From Haliclona indistincta (taxonomy: Eukaryota; Porifera; Demospongiae; Haplosclerida; Chalinidae), in assembly GCA_964017065.1 (NCBI GenBank), contig OZ024790.1:6871422-6935421 (forward strand): a stretch of DNA of 64,000 nucleotides, written 5' to 3'. Below, piece by piece: positions 1-12,800 of the stretch. Numbering within the stretch: position 1 is the first letter of the stretch; the number at the start of each line of letters is the position of its first letter. Position numbers and translations under genes: made by a program. The notes under the pieces are model-generated. The model saw only the letters and a list, made by a program, of their open reading frames with translations. It made no database searches and was not told the DNA's origin.

Positions 1-1340
1 CAAGCGCTACCTAGGAACCCAGCATAGTACCTGTCGTGTCTTCCTGACATGATATATAATTATTGTCGAGTGCTGTAGTTCATGTGACCACAGACATTAG
101 TATACAGACAATTTGTCCGCATATTGCATCCGTGTAGCTATTGAACGCGTAACAATGACATCACCAAGACCGAGAAAAGTCGAGCAAGTTGCCAGACCCT
201 CTGGGAAGCATAGCGGAAGAGGTGTGGTCTGGGAACGAGTATGTCATGAAAATGTGGTAACGATTATTCAGACCACGCCTCAGCTTATAAACAACTGGCT
301 GAGAAGCAGCTCGATCGTCAGGTCTAGCAATAAATAACTTTGTGGTGAGCATGTCTACGCGATAGTCAGCTTAATCGTGTCACTTTATGCCGCTCATGTT
401 AATCGATGTTGCTCGTTTCCGTTACCAGTAACATACAATTGTTAAATTGTACTTCTGCTCCTGTGCTAGAGCTTCAAGAACTGATGCTAGAATATAGTCA
501 TGACAGTAGATTGCACACAGGAGAGCTTCATAAACTCCAAAAAAAAACTGATGAATATTAATCAATGATAATCAGCGGCGATGCAATTCCACCGTTAGTC
601 CCGCGTGCGTATGCAGTATATACCAGGCACTTCTTTCTGCCTTTCGCTCCACCCCCTTCTAGCGCCTGGGTATGAGGCTAGGGTTGACACTAGCTTAGGT
701 GATGACTGTGTTGGCCAGTACACAAACAACAGCTTACTGGAACTTCATCTACAGTGTTCCACACGAAGACGCTTGAAAACACTTTTTTGAACACTTGGCT
801 CATTTTCTCCAAACTTAGTGATCCCATGCACATACACATATACCATCATGATGTTCTATCCTTTGTGAGTCTATTGCACCATATGGCTTCTTGTCACATG
901 CTAGTCATGTGCTACACAATGGCGGTATAGTCAACCATATAGAATACAACGTTGGGCACAGGATCTCTGTAATGGCTAGTAGTTAAGAGCTGCCAAAGCT
1001 ACAATGGAACACTCACCTCGGATGTGAATCTACGAGCGGCGTGAGAAGTCGCTGTCAGCTATACTTTGGTAATAGGAAGCGAAAAATAGCGTTAATGACA
1101 TGCCCCAACGTTAGGCACAGGATCTCCAGAGTCTCTGTTAGTTAAGATACAATACTTGCTTACTGCAAAGGTTAAGCATAGTGCTTCAAGAGCGTTCACG
1201 CTTGGTGCGTCTCTCTATCAGTACAGCAACAAACAAAACGCTGTCTCGTGAGAGAGCTGCTTTTTGACGGCCATCTTGCTGTTTGAACAATTCCCTGAAT
1301 ACATAAGCAGAGCCTAGCTTCGGCCTTGCCTCAGTTACAT
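1..1340. other. No recognised gene
   Basis: I find no coding region I can support here. The only structure seen is a short direct repeat of about 40 bp (GGGCACAGGATCTC core) at about 947-990 and again at about 1105-1146. The stretch lies downstream of the SWIM pseudogene and may hold further decayed exons of it that I could not recognise. Confidence 0.4.
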
Positions 1341-1344
1341 CAAC

Positions 1345-2166
1345 TCTTTGTTGTTTTCCTTCAAATCTGCTTCCTTCGATGATCGCTTCTTGTTAGGTTT
1401 AAAAAGTGGATGTCAATGGCTTCTGAAACTTCCACCTAAGTGTATATAAATAAATGTGCTAAAGAGTGAAAAACATGAACTTACATTCTTTGAGAATGAT
1501 TGATTCCAAACACACGGCAAGTCGGTACATGTGTGAGTGGCAATCTTTAGTCGAATACAAGCCTCGATCTTGAAAAGCACAGCTGCAACATGTGAGCAGA
1601 CTTCACCATACCTACAAAGTAATTATCTTGAATTATAACTACACAATCATGTAGTAGTTAGAAAACTCACCCTGCCATGCACGTACAGTGGCCAGTAATT
1701 ACTGTGCCTGTTGCCTTGATAACACCAACCCAGGCCTGGTGATGTGCTGACATCCGCTGAGAAGCCTTCACATTAGCTTTCAAGATACAGTTTGATTTCA
1801 GATCAGAGTACAATACTGTTTGAACCCAACCACTACAACATGTTTTGAAGAAAATAGTTAGATTTCTGATTTAAAACCAAAAAAATACATACCTGATATA
1901 ATAATTGAAGGCATCTAATTAAAAATTTTATAAGCTTTCATCTTCTCCCTGGTGAACGTTCCTGGGGTGTCGATTAGGTAAGTGTAGATCTCTCCGAATT
2001 CAACAGGAAGCCAGAGAGCCATGTCATCCTTCCAGTGAGAGCCTTCTATCTCGTACGGGTCAACTAATATCTTCGCATCTTTACTCTCGTACAGGACCTC
2101 TAGTTTTCGTGCGTATCTCTCCCTCTCAGCCACAGGTAAGGCACTGCTGTAAGTTGAGTTCGCCAT
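1345..2166 (-). pseudogene. SWIM zinc-finger protein of the YqaJ-associated family, frameshifted
   Basis: Four exon blocks read on the minus strand. Exon 1 starts at 2166 (MANSTYSS) and reaches the family-typical FTREKMKAYK near 1925. There the frame breaks: the open frame hits TAG, while the expected DAFNYYIS continues in another frame up to a CAG/GTATGT donor at 1893. Exon 2 is 1832-1671 (GWVQTV to HCTCMAG) and exon 3 is 1611-1485 (YGEVCSHVAAVLFKIE). They join in phase and give the zinc ligands CTC and CSH of a SWIM finger. A fourth exon from 1435 (VEVSEAIDIHF) slips frame in a T-run near 1406. In animals such genes often carry a downstream YqaJ-type nuclease and are mobile-element associated (established knowledge); no nuclease domain was found here. 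Two frame lesions in homopolymers indicate a recent pseudogene, or assembly errors. Confidence 0.65.
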
Positions 2167-2552
2167 GCTATACCCATCCCATACCCATACGGCGTCTGCG
2201 CAATAGTGGGCGTGTCGTACGCCTGAGTTGACCCATGGTTGACCACGTACGTACGTAGTAACCACGGTACGTACGTACGGCCGGGTGGTCAGTCGAACGG
2301 CCAAAAAACCGGAAGTCAATTCACTCCAATACAAATTTATTTTTAAGCGGAAGCCAGCTTCCGCGTAGGCTGGCGGTTTTGTAGGTAGACTTTAACAGTT
2401 AACAACTTCTCGCCGATGTTTCCAATCGCTTCTGTTCTTGCACTGCAGCATTATCAGTACCTGTTCTATATATTTCCTACCTGCTGAGAGTGTAACTTGT
2501 ACACAACACGATAAACATCGACCAACGTACGAACTGACGGTCGAGTTAAAGT

Positions 2553-3725
2553 CCGTCAGGAAATTTTTTGCGACAACATGTTTTGCACAGAAATTTGGTT
2601 GTAGCAAGTTCAATGGTAAATGCACAGTTTAATAAAGTTTGGAGTTGTTCCCGTGCACACAAAAAAAATTATAGCAATTTCAATATTGTACGTGTTCACA
2701 TGTATTGAATAGGCAGCCATACTAAGGTAAATTCTTACAATAACCATAGATATGTATACTATAACAGAGTATTCTGTGTGTGTAAAGGATCTGTCTGTTC
2801 AAAATCATGTCTGTGACCACCAGAAGTAAGCATTGATTGTCCTATGGTCAGGCCGGTTCAGTTCAGATGTATGTTCAGATGTATGTTCGCTTTGCAAGCA
2901 AACCCATCACTGCATGAGTACAGTACACATGTGGCAAAGTGAACAAGCCCGTGATACTGCTGTAGGTGTGTATGGTATCACACTACATGATACAGTATGC
3001 TGTCCATGTCGGGACGATTTACGCAGAATTGTGGCACATCACGATCTGCAACCTAGGTGGGAAAAAGTGAAACAGTGTAAGTGTTGCGTCAGAGATTGCA
3101 CTGAAGATTGCTTTGCGCACAGCAAAGTCATTGACAGTGATGTCATGAACAGGCTTTTTGAATGTACTGACAGCGCTAGCATTCCGTTTCCTACTCCACT
3201 ATGTGCTCGACACTACCGCTTAGCGTACAATGCAATGCAACCCAGGCAAAGAAGTTGCCCAACATGCGGAATCTCATTAATACAAGGCATACAATTAGTA
3301 GACCATGTCCAACTGCTGACATAAGTCAGGAGCACTCAACAAAAACCACAGGTTTTAACAGCACTCTTCTTTCTGAGGACAGGATATGCTTTGCATGCTA
3401 CAAGCCGCATCTCGTGATCTTACAAGAGGAGAAGAAATAAGCCGAGATAGCGATCTACAGTCATTAATTGAAGAGGTAAGGCTGGACCCATTTCTTGACT
3501 CCATGTCATCAGAGAGTGACAGTGATGACATATAGACATATGAACACCATGTGACATATGTATACGTTTTTCAAAATGTTTTTCAGGTATCAGTAATTGA
3601 CAGTATTCCAATTGTGTATATATTGGTCGTCAGGAAATTTTTTGCGACACAGATTTTGCGTTCAGAATGCATGCAATATTTACATAATTGCTGAATGCAT
3701 AACATATCTGAATTTTGAGTTGTTC
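2553..3725 (+). mobile_element. Element bounded by direct conserved boxes, carrying a Cys-rich ORF
   Basis: Two segments of about 97 bp at 2553-2651 and 3629-3725, in the same orientation, each start with CGTCAGGAA followed by a T-run and GCGACA, and end with GAGTTGTTCC. The sequence between those two boxes is not conserved. They flank the Cys/His-rich ORF at 2833-3440. A second element with the same layout lies at 26626-27875. I do not recognise the transposon class; the terminal-repeat role is an inference from position. Confidence 0.45.
2833..3440 (+). pseudogene. Cys/His-rich mobile-element protein, frameshifted
   Basis: The first frame (2833-3324) encodes repeated Cys pairs: CSLCKQTHHC, then CCPCRDDLRRI, CKCCVRDCTEDC, a PFPTPLCARHY block and a closing CPTCG. 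The related end of the protein, DRICFACYKPHLVIL, is found in a different frame (3201-3440), so there is a frameshift near 3250-3290. The homologous but more decayed ORF at 26905-27660 keeps the same order of blocks, including CHPCHDDLRRI. An acidic Ser/Asp tail follows at 3461-3530. The multiple CxxC/CxxH pairs suggest zinc binding. I do not recognise the family or function; it is probably the protein of the surrounding element. Confidence 0.5.
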
Positions 3726-3982
3726 CGAAGCATCATCTGAATGCTAGCGCGAAAACAAACTCCACCTTTCACGGTGCCATTTTTAAGACACTGGCTCCAA
3801 AACGGTAAAACGGCCTATCATATACCAACAACAGTGAAATTGACCTTTCAGAATAGTAGAAGAGTCTTTGGGGAGCGATCTGGCAACTTCTCAAAGCAAG
3901 TTCCGTACCGCCGGAAGGCGCAGCAGGTCCTTCTTCACACTCGACAATGTCGCCGCTTTAGGCCGCCATAGTGCACAACAAA

Positions 3983-4132
3983 TGACGTCATCAAAAAAAT
4001 AAATTCACGTGACTTAGGCTGTTGGCGGTTCGACTGTGGTGAACTCGGTTGACCACGATTTAATTGACGTCGTGATTTACGACCTGTTAGCGCCGAAGGG
4101 GATCTATACTTATTTACTGGCCAGATCGAAGA
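3983..4132 (+). promoter_or_regulatory. Putative promoter with CRE-like TGACGTCA
   Basis: A perfect TGACGTCA palindrome at 3983-3990 is followed by a run of A and AATAAATT, about 145 bp before the signal-peptide exon at 4133. The same order (TGACGTCA, A-rich, AATAAATT) recurs at 28133-28158, about 135 bp before the signal-peptide exon at 28272. TGACGTCA is the classical CREB/ATF site; use here is inferred only from the shared position. Confidence 0.35.
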
Positions 4133-5700
4133 ATGACTGCATTCCTTCTCTTTGCTCTTGCCCAAACAGTTTGCTTCTGCATAGGAGGTGAGATATTTAT
4201 TTTAGTCACTTAACTGACTGATGACCTGATCACTTGTGGACACAATTAACTACTCATTTGCTGACGGTAGCTGTTACTGACCGTAGTACAGGACAACATG
4301 GACCATGGAGTGATCAACTCACAGTCATATATAATGGTATGGATGTATTTATCTGTTTCATTTTATAAACTGCATGCTTCTAACTGTAGTTCCTGGTAGT
4401 GTAGGCTTCATGGCTCAGGTACAACTAACAAGCATTACTGTGACATGGCAGGTATAAATACTGAATACAAAATTCATTGCAATATTAATTTTATTTTATT
4501 CCAGCCTCCTCCACTGATAGATGGTTTCCCAGTCCTTCACTATGTAGTGTCTTATAATACCAGTGATAACAGCACACTGATACACACACAAGTGAACTCT
4601 TCTACGACTAGCTACACAGTGTCTGGTGTACCAGGAGTAACCTACTATATTACAGTGTTTGCTGTCAATGCTCTGGGACCATGGACCTATCAGTTTATAC
4701 ACTATAGTGAACGGTTAGATAAATACATTTTCATGTGCATGTTTGTCGTGACTGAAAAAAATTCTCAAAGTACTTCTTTAGCGCATACCTAAGAAAATTG
4801 GTTAAAACGACCAAACTAGTGCCTATAAAATCCGTGCCTAAATTTAGGCGTTTTTGCCTAAATTGATGCAATTTAAATGTACCACATAATTATTATTAAG
4901 CAAATAAAAAATATAAATTGTGACAGGGTGCCTAAATTTAGGCATGCTTATCTAAACTGTCAGAGGTTTTAGTGGACTTTAAAAATCAAGCATGCCTATG
5001 AAATTAATTTTGGCAGCTCATAATTATTTCAGTTTTGAACTAATATTAGGTCATTTTATAGCAAAGATGTCTAAATTAAGGCAACTATCGCGGCGAGTCA
5101 CATGAAATGATCACATGTTAGATAAAAAATGATATTTCGAATCGAAGTTGGTTATCTTCAATAATTTTTTGCTAATATAAAAGTGACTGACTACACATTC
5201 ATCATTGCTATCGGAAATAATGCTTGAACCTGCATTCTATTGTTACCAATTAATTGGCAGAAGATTCTTGTCAGTGGAGATTTTAATAATTTTTATTAAC
5301 ACACGACTTTCTTTAGCTACATGTACCTACTTTTTGCATAATTTTTTTGTTTTGTCTCATGTGATCAATGTCAACCTCTTGCACTAAAATGATTAATAAT
5401 TATTTTATTTTGTTCTCTCATTGTCACAGTAATATCCAGCTCTATTCTTGTTAGTGTATTAGTATCAGCCATCAGTACAGCTATTATCACTAGTATCATT
5501 GTGTGGTGTGTTATGAGACCTCATCATGATAAACCACCAGTCACTACACCACCACCACCATCAGCAGGAGGAGGAGAAGGAGGAAGAGGAGTCATTAAGC
5601 TAGCTCCAGTGATCTATGACACATACCAATAACACAACACACCATCACTACCACTCAAACACAACGACAAATACAACTATAAATAATTATCAACTATTGT
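4133..5700 (+). pseudogene. Ig/FN3 receptor copy A, internally deleted
   Basis: This plus-strand copy of the receptor family has lost parts. The signal-peptide exon 4133-4187 (MTAFLLFALAQTVCF) ends at GAG/GTGAG and resembles that of the 51.9 kb gene. No Ig domain follows. The next recognisable piece is the tail of FN3-1 (GQHGPWSDQLT, about 4275-4335), then the short first exon of FN3-2 (about 4390-4451) and its main exon from 4505, whose end diverges (LGPWTYQF instead of LGPGPISEY). The transmembrane/tail exon begins near 5432 (VISSSILVSVLVSAIS) but a 2-nt insertion and a deletion after VIYDT end it early and remove the last two conserved tyrosines. It is a decayed member. Confidence 0.7.
4836..4943. 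repeat. Two copies of the palindrome GCCTAAATTTAGGC
   Basis: A perfect 14-bp palindrome occurs at 4836-4849 and again at 4930-4943 in an AT-rich insertion between exons of receptor copy A. A partial copy lies near 4856. Probably the ends of a small foldback element. Confidence 0.4.
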
Positions 5701-5877
5701 GCACTATATTAATTATTATCAAAACATGTATTTTGAGTGGATTTTGAGGATATTATTATCAGGTCATAAAGATAATTTTATTCACGAGTCACTGGTTGGT
5801 GATAGGCATGGCAGTTCTTGGTGTAAGCCAATTTATCAAGTGTATTCACTGAACTGGGTGATTAGATGATTACAAGT

Positions 5878-6978
5878 CAAGTTGAAAATACAGTCATACT
5901 CCATCCTGTTCAACCAGCTAGTGGACTATCAGCCTGTCCTGGACAAGACGTCACTATCAACTGGCTGTGCTATAGCAGAGGCGTAGGAAGGGGGGCTGGT
6001 GGTGCTCGAGCACCCCCAATAATTATATTACAAAAGAATTCATAGCTACGAATGACGAACACTTTGGACCATCAATGTTGACTAATAATTATTGGGGTGC
6101 TAATTTACTGTTTGTAATGTGAATTAATATTATATTCAATTTTAATGAATATTAATGAGCACCTCCTATATTTGATACAGTCCTACACCTCTGTATAGTC
6201 AGGGTAACCAATATACCAGGAGTGGTACCACCACCATTGACATGGCAGTATAGAGGAGATACCATCGTGATAATTATATACGATGATGCATTTACTAGCA
6301 GTGACCATTACACTCTTGTATCACATGTTGTGGGATTAACAGTGATGTCAAATGCTACTATTAATGGTGTTCAAATATCTGATCATAACAGAATGATCAC
6401 ATGTCGATCACAGATATCTACCATACACACTCACAATACCAGGTAACAACATGTATTCTGATGTATAGCACTCTAGAGGTGAGCTCAGATAAAAGTTGAT
6501 CAGGCACTATACTTATTAAATTCCAACTGATTCTATAGCACAAGCTTATAGCTATCTCAGCTCAAGTTTAACATACTGCAATGGGTATTGAAATTTAATT
6601 GTTGCTCATGAGTGCTTCATTTTACAGATTAAAATTTGTCCCAGGAGATATTGGGACGACAAACACACTAAACGTTCCACCATACCATGTACAGTACATT
6701 ACAGATTCACCACAAAGTGATCAAGCATGTTCAAATAATTTTGCATATTATATTGTCTACTAAAGGTGCAGCTAGTTCTCCATCTAATCTGAGTATCATC
6801 AACAAGCCACCAGTATCACTAACATGGCTAGCTCCTCCTAATGGACCCACAGACTGTGTCTTCAACTACACTATCAATATCACTAACTACAGTAGCTCTA
6901 GCTCGTGCTACAGTACTAGCAACACTGAGTCACTGATACTGACTGATGACCTGATCACTCGTGGACACAACTACTCCA
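5878..6978 (+). pseudogene. Ig/FN3 receptor copy B, broken by two insertions
   Basis: The exon opening at about 5878 encodes the start of the family Ig domain (ENTVILHPVQPASGLSACPG). At 5976 a 218-bp element interrupts it. The domain resumes at about 6199 (VTNIPGVVPPPLTWQYRGD) and continues to the second Cys region, then a deletion of about 10 nt near 6425 shifts frame. FN3-1 begins at about 6765 (GAASSPSNLSIINKPPVSL) and is cut at about 6978, within the HNYS of HNYSFAVAV, by a foldback element. No signal peptide, FN3-2 or transmembrane exon follows on this strand. It is clearly a dead copy. Confidence 0.7.
5976..6193. mobile_element. MITE with CAGAGGYGTAGGA ends
   Basis: The 218-bp insertion has inverted ends CAGAGGCGTAGGA and TCCTACACCTCTG and is flanked by TATAG on both sides (5971-5975 and 6194-6198), a 5-bp target duplication. 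It sits within the Ig exon of receptor copy B. Its end resembles that of the larger element at 35858-37640 (CAGTGGCGTAGGAA). Confidence 0.65.
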
Positions 6979-7409
6979 TAGCTACTTGTATCATGAAATT
7001 TAACGGGCTGGCTTGCTCGCAAGAAAACGGAGAGACGTGGTCCGTGATCGACGTGTTTATGCATAAAACTCTGCGGAAAACACTTCTGTGAGCTCAAGAT
7101 TCCAGAAATGAAAGTTTCAGCAAAGCTACAATCTAGTAACAGAACAATTTTTCGCTAGCATGCCTATGAAACACCGTTGGTGGTCGAGCAGCATGGATTT
7201 TCTCGTTTTTCTCAGCAGTGTGGCGTTTATTTAGAAAAATCATTCTGTTACTAGATCGTAGCTTTGCTGAAACTTGCATTTCTAGAATATTGAGCTCACA
7301 GAAGTTTTTGTCGCCGACTTTTGTGCATAAACACGTCGATCATGGACCGCGTCTCTCCGTTTTCTTGCAAGCAAGCCAGCCCGTTAAATTTCATTATACA
7401 AGTAGCTAT
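6979..7409. mobile_element. Foldback element with arms of roughly 170 bp
   Basis: The left arm starts TAGCTACTTGTAT and is matched in reverse complement by the right arm ending ATACAAGTAGCTA. The arms stay alignable by eye for most of the element, with small mismatches. The outer TA may be the target duplication. It truncates FN3-1 of receptor copy B. Confidence 0.65.
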
Positions 7410-7618
7410 CAAGACGTACTTGTTATACTGCTAATATCGCTCTGTCTGCTGCTTTAGTTTTCCAGAAACACTGACCACATAGCAACGCGCTGTGCCGTGA
7501 ATATTAATTAGTTGCATGCACCCTTAAACATACCGAGGCTGTTCTGAGATGTGAGTTAATATCGCATTGAGTAGAGACCCGTGTTAGCACAGTCAAATCA
7601 GCAAGAGGTGAAATTACT

Positions 7619-7620
<2 letters not shown>

Positions 7621-7702
<82 letters not shown>
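7621..7702 (+). repeat. (AG)n microsatellite
   Basis: About 40 uninterrupted AG dinucleotides. The long Ser-Leu and Arg-Glu reading frames across it are artefacts of the repeat. Confidence 0.95.
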
Positions 7703-7704
<2 letters not shown>

Positions 7705-7740
7705 AAGGAAAATTAATGCAGAGCGGATCATGTAAGCTAA

Positions 7741-8248
7741 AGAAAGAAAAAAGATTTCTTACGAAATCAGAAGGATGTAGGGATGGAGATGCAATGAAGA
7801 AATCTGCCACTGGTCCACAATGTAAACCAACAAGCATGCTATAGATAACAAGGAATGCATGCATGGTAACACATATACGATTGACTGGATCATAATAGAC
7901 CATCATCCCTACATCAGTGGCTGCAGTTCAAGTTAGTTATAGCTATATAGCCGGCTGTTGAAGAACACATGCATGCATGGCTTGCATTAAATTAGTCTTT
8001 ATTATTTTTTGTGATGAATCAAGTTTGCATGATGGCTGATTATCTTATAATTTTTACACTGAGCCACTGATGTAGGGATGATGGTCTATTATGATCCAGT
8101 CAATCGTATATGTGTTACCATGCATGCATTCCTTGTTATCTATATACGGCATGCTTGTTGGTTTACATTGTGGACCAGTGGCAGATTTCTTCATTGCATC
8201 TCCATCCCTACATCCTTCTGATTTCATAAGAAATCTTTTTTCTTTCTT
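7741..8248. repeat. Inverted repeat with GATGTAGGGATG ends
   Basis: Arms at about 7741-7914 and 8069-8248 are near-perfect reverse complements around a spacer of about 155 bp. Each arm also contains GATGTAGGGATG near both of its own ends in inverted orientation, so an arm itself looks like a small MITE. The same end sequence appears at about 44389-44400, where receptor copy G loses its 5' part. Confidence 0.65.
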
Positions 8249-9853
8249 GTTTGTGTCCTTTTTTCTTAAAATTCATTTATTCACGGATTATTTTTTTTCT
8301 ATAATTAATATTAAAATTATTTATTATCAAAGTTTCTTATTAAGAAAAATAATTTTATTGTTAACATGTTTCTATTATAAGCTAAGAAGATGTTGGTTCA
8401 TCAATTACTGCATGCATCAGTGCATGCACATCGTGCCGCACAGCACCGCTCAGCCGTGACTACAGGCTCCAGCCGTAGTTCGTAGTATCATAGCTTATGA
8501 GAAATCTGGCTTAATCAATAAGTTTATTGACTGGGCGGGGACTATAAGTCAACCTCATAATCACTTTCATTATCCGACTTCATACTCAAGTTTAATAGCT
8601 TGTCATTATTCCAAGTTCATTGGATTTCATCTTGTGAGTCTTGTTGCCATGGATATATGGGAGCGGTCTTCAGTCACGTGAGGTACAATTTTTCCTGTCC
8701 GTTAAAATAGCAATTGCTGTTCTGAGGTAAGATCGATCGCCATGGACGATGTCATTGACTCATTGTGCTAGCCTACTAATCATGTGGCAAATCAGCATCC
8801 AGGAAAACCGTTGCAGAGTGCATTGTGCAAAAATGTTCTGTACGTTTGTGGGCCGCAAAGAGTGAAGACTGGTCCATTTAATTTTAGCGTTTGAAGCGCG
8901 TCGATAACGGTCTCGCTCCGACAAATCGGAAAAAAAAAACAGCCACATTCATATATCGATTCTGAAATTTTCTTATGGAGAGACTGAGATGCAGTAACTA
9001 AAGTGACCGAAACCTTGATGATTGTCAGTTAAAATAATTTATTATAAAATAATTTATTATTATTAAAAAGATTATCATAAACATTAAGTTAAGAAGCTAT
9101 TGTGTTGGATCAATCAATGTCATTGGTATCATCACCTGCAACAATAAAAAAATAAGTCAGTCAATCAATTGCAAATTGTAGTTATTCTAGTACCTTTAGT
9201 TCATCTTTGGAAAAACTATGAGACTGTCTCAGTTTCTCCAAATGTGACGTTAGGTATTTTAAACCAGCAGCCACAATGGATACTTAGCCACTCTACCAAC
9301 GACAAGGTGCAGTCTCACAGAGTGGAAAAATTATTTGGTCTTATAAAGACCACGCACATATACTAGTGCGATTGACCCATCTGTAAGAGACAATAATGTA
9401 ATAATCATGTGCACAGATGGCGAAGCATACAGACTACACTATACTTCACATGTTGTTGACAAGGATTGGCTCTCAAAAATTTAATTGAATGGTGTCCACT
9501 GGGCGAGTGTGTACATTCATGTGCACACAATTATGCACATGCATACCGGGAACATGACAACCTCTTTTTTTATGAACACACTCAAGCTCAGCTGATCATT
9601 GGTTGGAGGACAAGGTGGAGTTATAGCAGAGGAGCACTGGTCATTTATCAATACTGATACCCGGTATTAACACCTCACAGCGAACATGTCACCCCAATAA
9701 CTCCACATACTATGGTGCTCTATAGGGGTGAACCACCAGTGGTCGACCAATTCAAATGCATGATTGATGGAGAACAGAAAATTTTAACATGCTCATCCGT
9801 CACTCTGTATAGAGCTCAATACATTTCACTTTACATGGTAATGTAGAACATGA
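8249..9853. other. Mostly unassigned; possible minus-strand exon pair
   Basis: No gene can be assigned with confidence. A minus-strand open stretch at 8760-8948 is not recognised. At about 9270-9190 and 9149-9112 two minus-strand blocks can be joined at a GT donor and a TTGCAG acceptor to read SHLEKLRQSHSFSKDELK followed by VMIPMTLIDPTQ and a stop. They could be terminal exons of some gene or part of the 3' flank of the Helitron protein. Downstream (9000-9070) is an AATAAA-rich tract. Confidence 0.2.
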
Positions 9854-12800
9854 CTATACAGTTGGAGATAATGTTCTAAGGACAACATCATAATGCCCAG
9901 GGAGATATCTCAAATACATTGCTCTTTGTGTTCTGTCATCGGGCAAGGTTCTATCAACAGAATGTGGACTAAACCTGTACCAATTTTGATCTTGAGTACT
10001 GTAGGTAAAAATGCAAGTGTTGATGAGATGAGATAAGGTTATTATCTCAATGTCAGAGCCCCAAGTTTCATTTTGATTCATTTTAGTGTGCTCTATGTAC
10101 TGTTGTACACTTGAGTAACCTGCAAACAAATCATACTGGTGAGCATACAACAGATGGGAGATTGCTACCATATGATCTAATATAGCTTGGCGTACTGCCA
10201 TGTGCTGAGCTTGTGAACCAGTGATCACATATGAAAAGGAACGGAACATACAGTTCCCGTCACCAACTATGTCTTTAGTATGGTTGTGATCAGGTGGAGT
10301 GAGAGGCACACTAGCACCACCACCTCTGTGTCTGGGTGGTGGATGATGGTGTTCTAGACCAAGAGTAGCGCAAGCGTTTTGTTGCCAATCTAAGTCTACA
10401 GGATAGTAGTTGTACGGCCATCTTTGTGTATGTGCTGGATCAAATGACCCTGCAATTAAGCAATCATCATTTTGTGTACTGGCAGTAGTGTGAAGTTGCT
10501 TGTTAGGAGCACTACTATTACAAGCTCTTTTGGCTGGTTTAGCAGTTTGAACAGGGGCAGTGCTAATTCGTTTACGCTGAGTGCCCAGGGTGCTAACAGG
10601 TATTGTTTGTTGCTTGGTAGTGGTTTGTGAGCATTTTATTTTCTTGCTGGGAACAACCACAGTATCTACTTGGTCAGTATCAGGTTTTCCAACAAGCTTA
10701 CGTTTAGAAGCCTGTTGAACAGGAATGGTGTACAGAGGAAGATCAGGTCTATACATTTTACGTAGACGATTATACTCCTCTAAAGATCGATTGCTGACTA
10801 TAATGGACTTTGGATCAAATGAGAGGAGATGCAAGCCTGTGAGTGATCTTACTCTAGACAAAGCAACATAAGCCATTGCAGCACAAAAAACTTTATCCGA
10901 CAGATCAATAATGGCATGGTCCAGGGACAATCCCTGTGACTTGTGTATAGTAACAGCATATGCCAAAATCAACGGAAATTGTTCTCGACGAACATAGTAG
11001 TTTTTCATAACGACGAATCTGCTCTTGACCCTTTCAACCTGATATGGGTTAGTCAAGTGATCAAATTGTACAGTTACAAATTGTTTAGTTATTGCAGTAA
11101 CTGTACCTAACGAACCATTGACAAGACCTTTCTTTGTGTCAATGTTACGGCGTAACATAACACGTGCTCCAATAGCTAACACTAGAATACTTTGCAGTCC
11201 TCCAGTCATGTTGCAATCATGGTTTAATTTATGGAGTTGTTTGTTAGCGGTTTTTGTCCACTTTAGTTTACTGACAGTTTCGTCAACATCATCAGTACAT
11301 TCTAGCTCAAATGATTTACCAGGAAGAGATTTGAGCATTTTATTGTTTAGCTTGTCACATTGCTTGCGTGTAGGGAAAAATGTTACTACCATTATCCCTT
11401 GTTGTTGCAACTCAGCAATTTTCTCAGTCAACGAGCAAGTAAACACTCTTGATTGGAGAGTGCTTATGGTGGAGCTTGTAACTTCACCAATTCTAATACC
11501 ATTAAGCAGCGTTGCATAGTCTTTATCACCTTTCTGACGCTCATTGATGGTTAGCTCATCGTATACAACAGTTTCTTCCCATATATTGGGAGCGGTTGCA
11601 CTGCCTATTCTGTACTTGACTACAGTGTCAGGTACAGCTGAAAATACTGGTTGACCACCAACAGGCTCAAGTTGAAGCAAATCACCGAAAACAATCATAT
11701 TTCGTGCTCCAAAGTAGTCAACACCTCCATATAGCTCATTCAAACGTAGATGAATGTATGCTAGATTGAGGCTACTGACCATAGAAATTTCATCTACAAT
11801 GAATAATTTCACATTACGCAGAGCTGTTTTCATTACTTTGTGTGCAGCTTTTGGTAAAGACCAATGAACGGCTGACCTACCCCCGTGCTGGACAGGTAGC
11901 TGAAATAACCGGTGGATAGTCATGCCACCAACATTAAAAGCAGCTAAGCCTGTTGGTGCAGTTATGGCACATGAGCAATCAGTACTAGGCCACAATTGAG
12001 CTACAAATGCTTTTATTGTCTCGATAAGAAATGATTTACCTGTTCCAGCGACACCTGTGACAAACATGCACAATGGAGGTAAGTCACAAGAACAATCATT
12101 TGTTTCATGTTGTTGCACGTGAATCATATGCTCTTTGACTTTGTCAAATATTCGCCTCTGATCTGCATTCAACATGTTGGTCCTATCAGAAAGACTAAGT
12201 GTGTCTTCACACTTAGTGACCATGCTTACAGCATCCTGCATTGCAGCAACTGCTTCACAGATTAGCTGTGGCTCACTATCAACCTTTTGCTCTGGACAAT
12301 CAGATTGTCTGGCTTCATTGATTAGTTTAACACTACGATTACATTCAAGCATCTGCTGTAATCGAGTGTGGTGAGTCAAGCAACGGTTTTCACCAGTGTC
12401 AGGAAAATGACGATTAAATGCTTCTTCAGCAGTTTCGTCTTCTAGTAAAAGCTCACTCTCATTTCGGAAAGGCACAAAAAGCATGATTAGAGAATAGTAA
12501 TAATCTTCTTTCTGATTTTCATTTCTCAAATCATACAACTTGTGATTGGGTAACACAGGTTTGCCGCGCCTTTTGAATTCAGTTTGTTTGACACCTTTGA
12601 CAATAGTGTGATACCAAGTGTAATTAGCGACAATGTCGTAAAGACACACGTCCTCAAGCTTATCGGGACGATCGGGATAGTATGTGTCTACAAGATTCGA
12701 CTCAAATAAATCCTCACTATCAGGATCTGACTTTGAAAGCTCCGTCAAAGCTGCGTGACTTTTGAGTCGTCGATTTCGTTTGTGAGGCATAGATACATTT

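Noticed and set aside
113..337. 74-codon ORF
   Set aside because: No recognised motif, no gene context, and overlapping open frames on the other strand.
7504..7906. Long Ser-Leu or Arg-Glu reading frames on both strands
   Set aside because: They are translations of the (AG)n microsatellite at 7621-7702.
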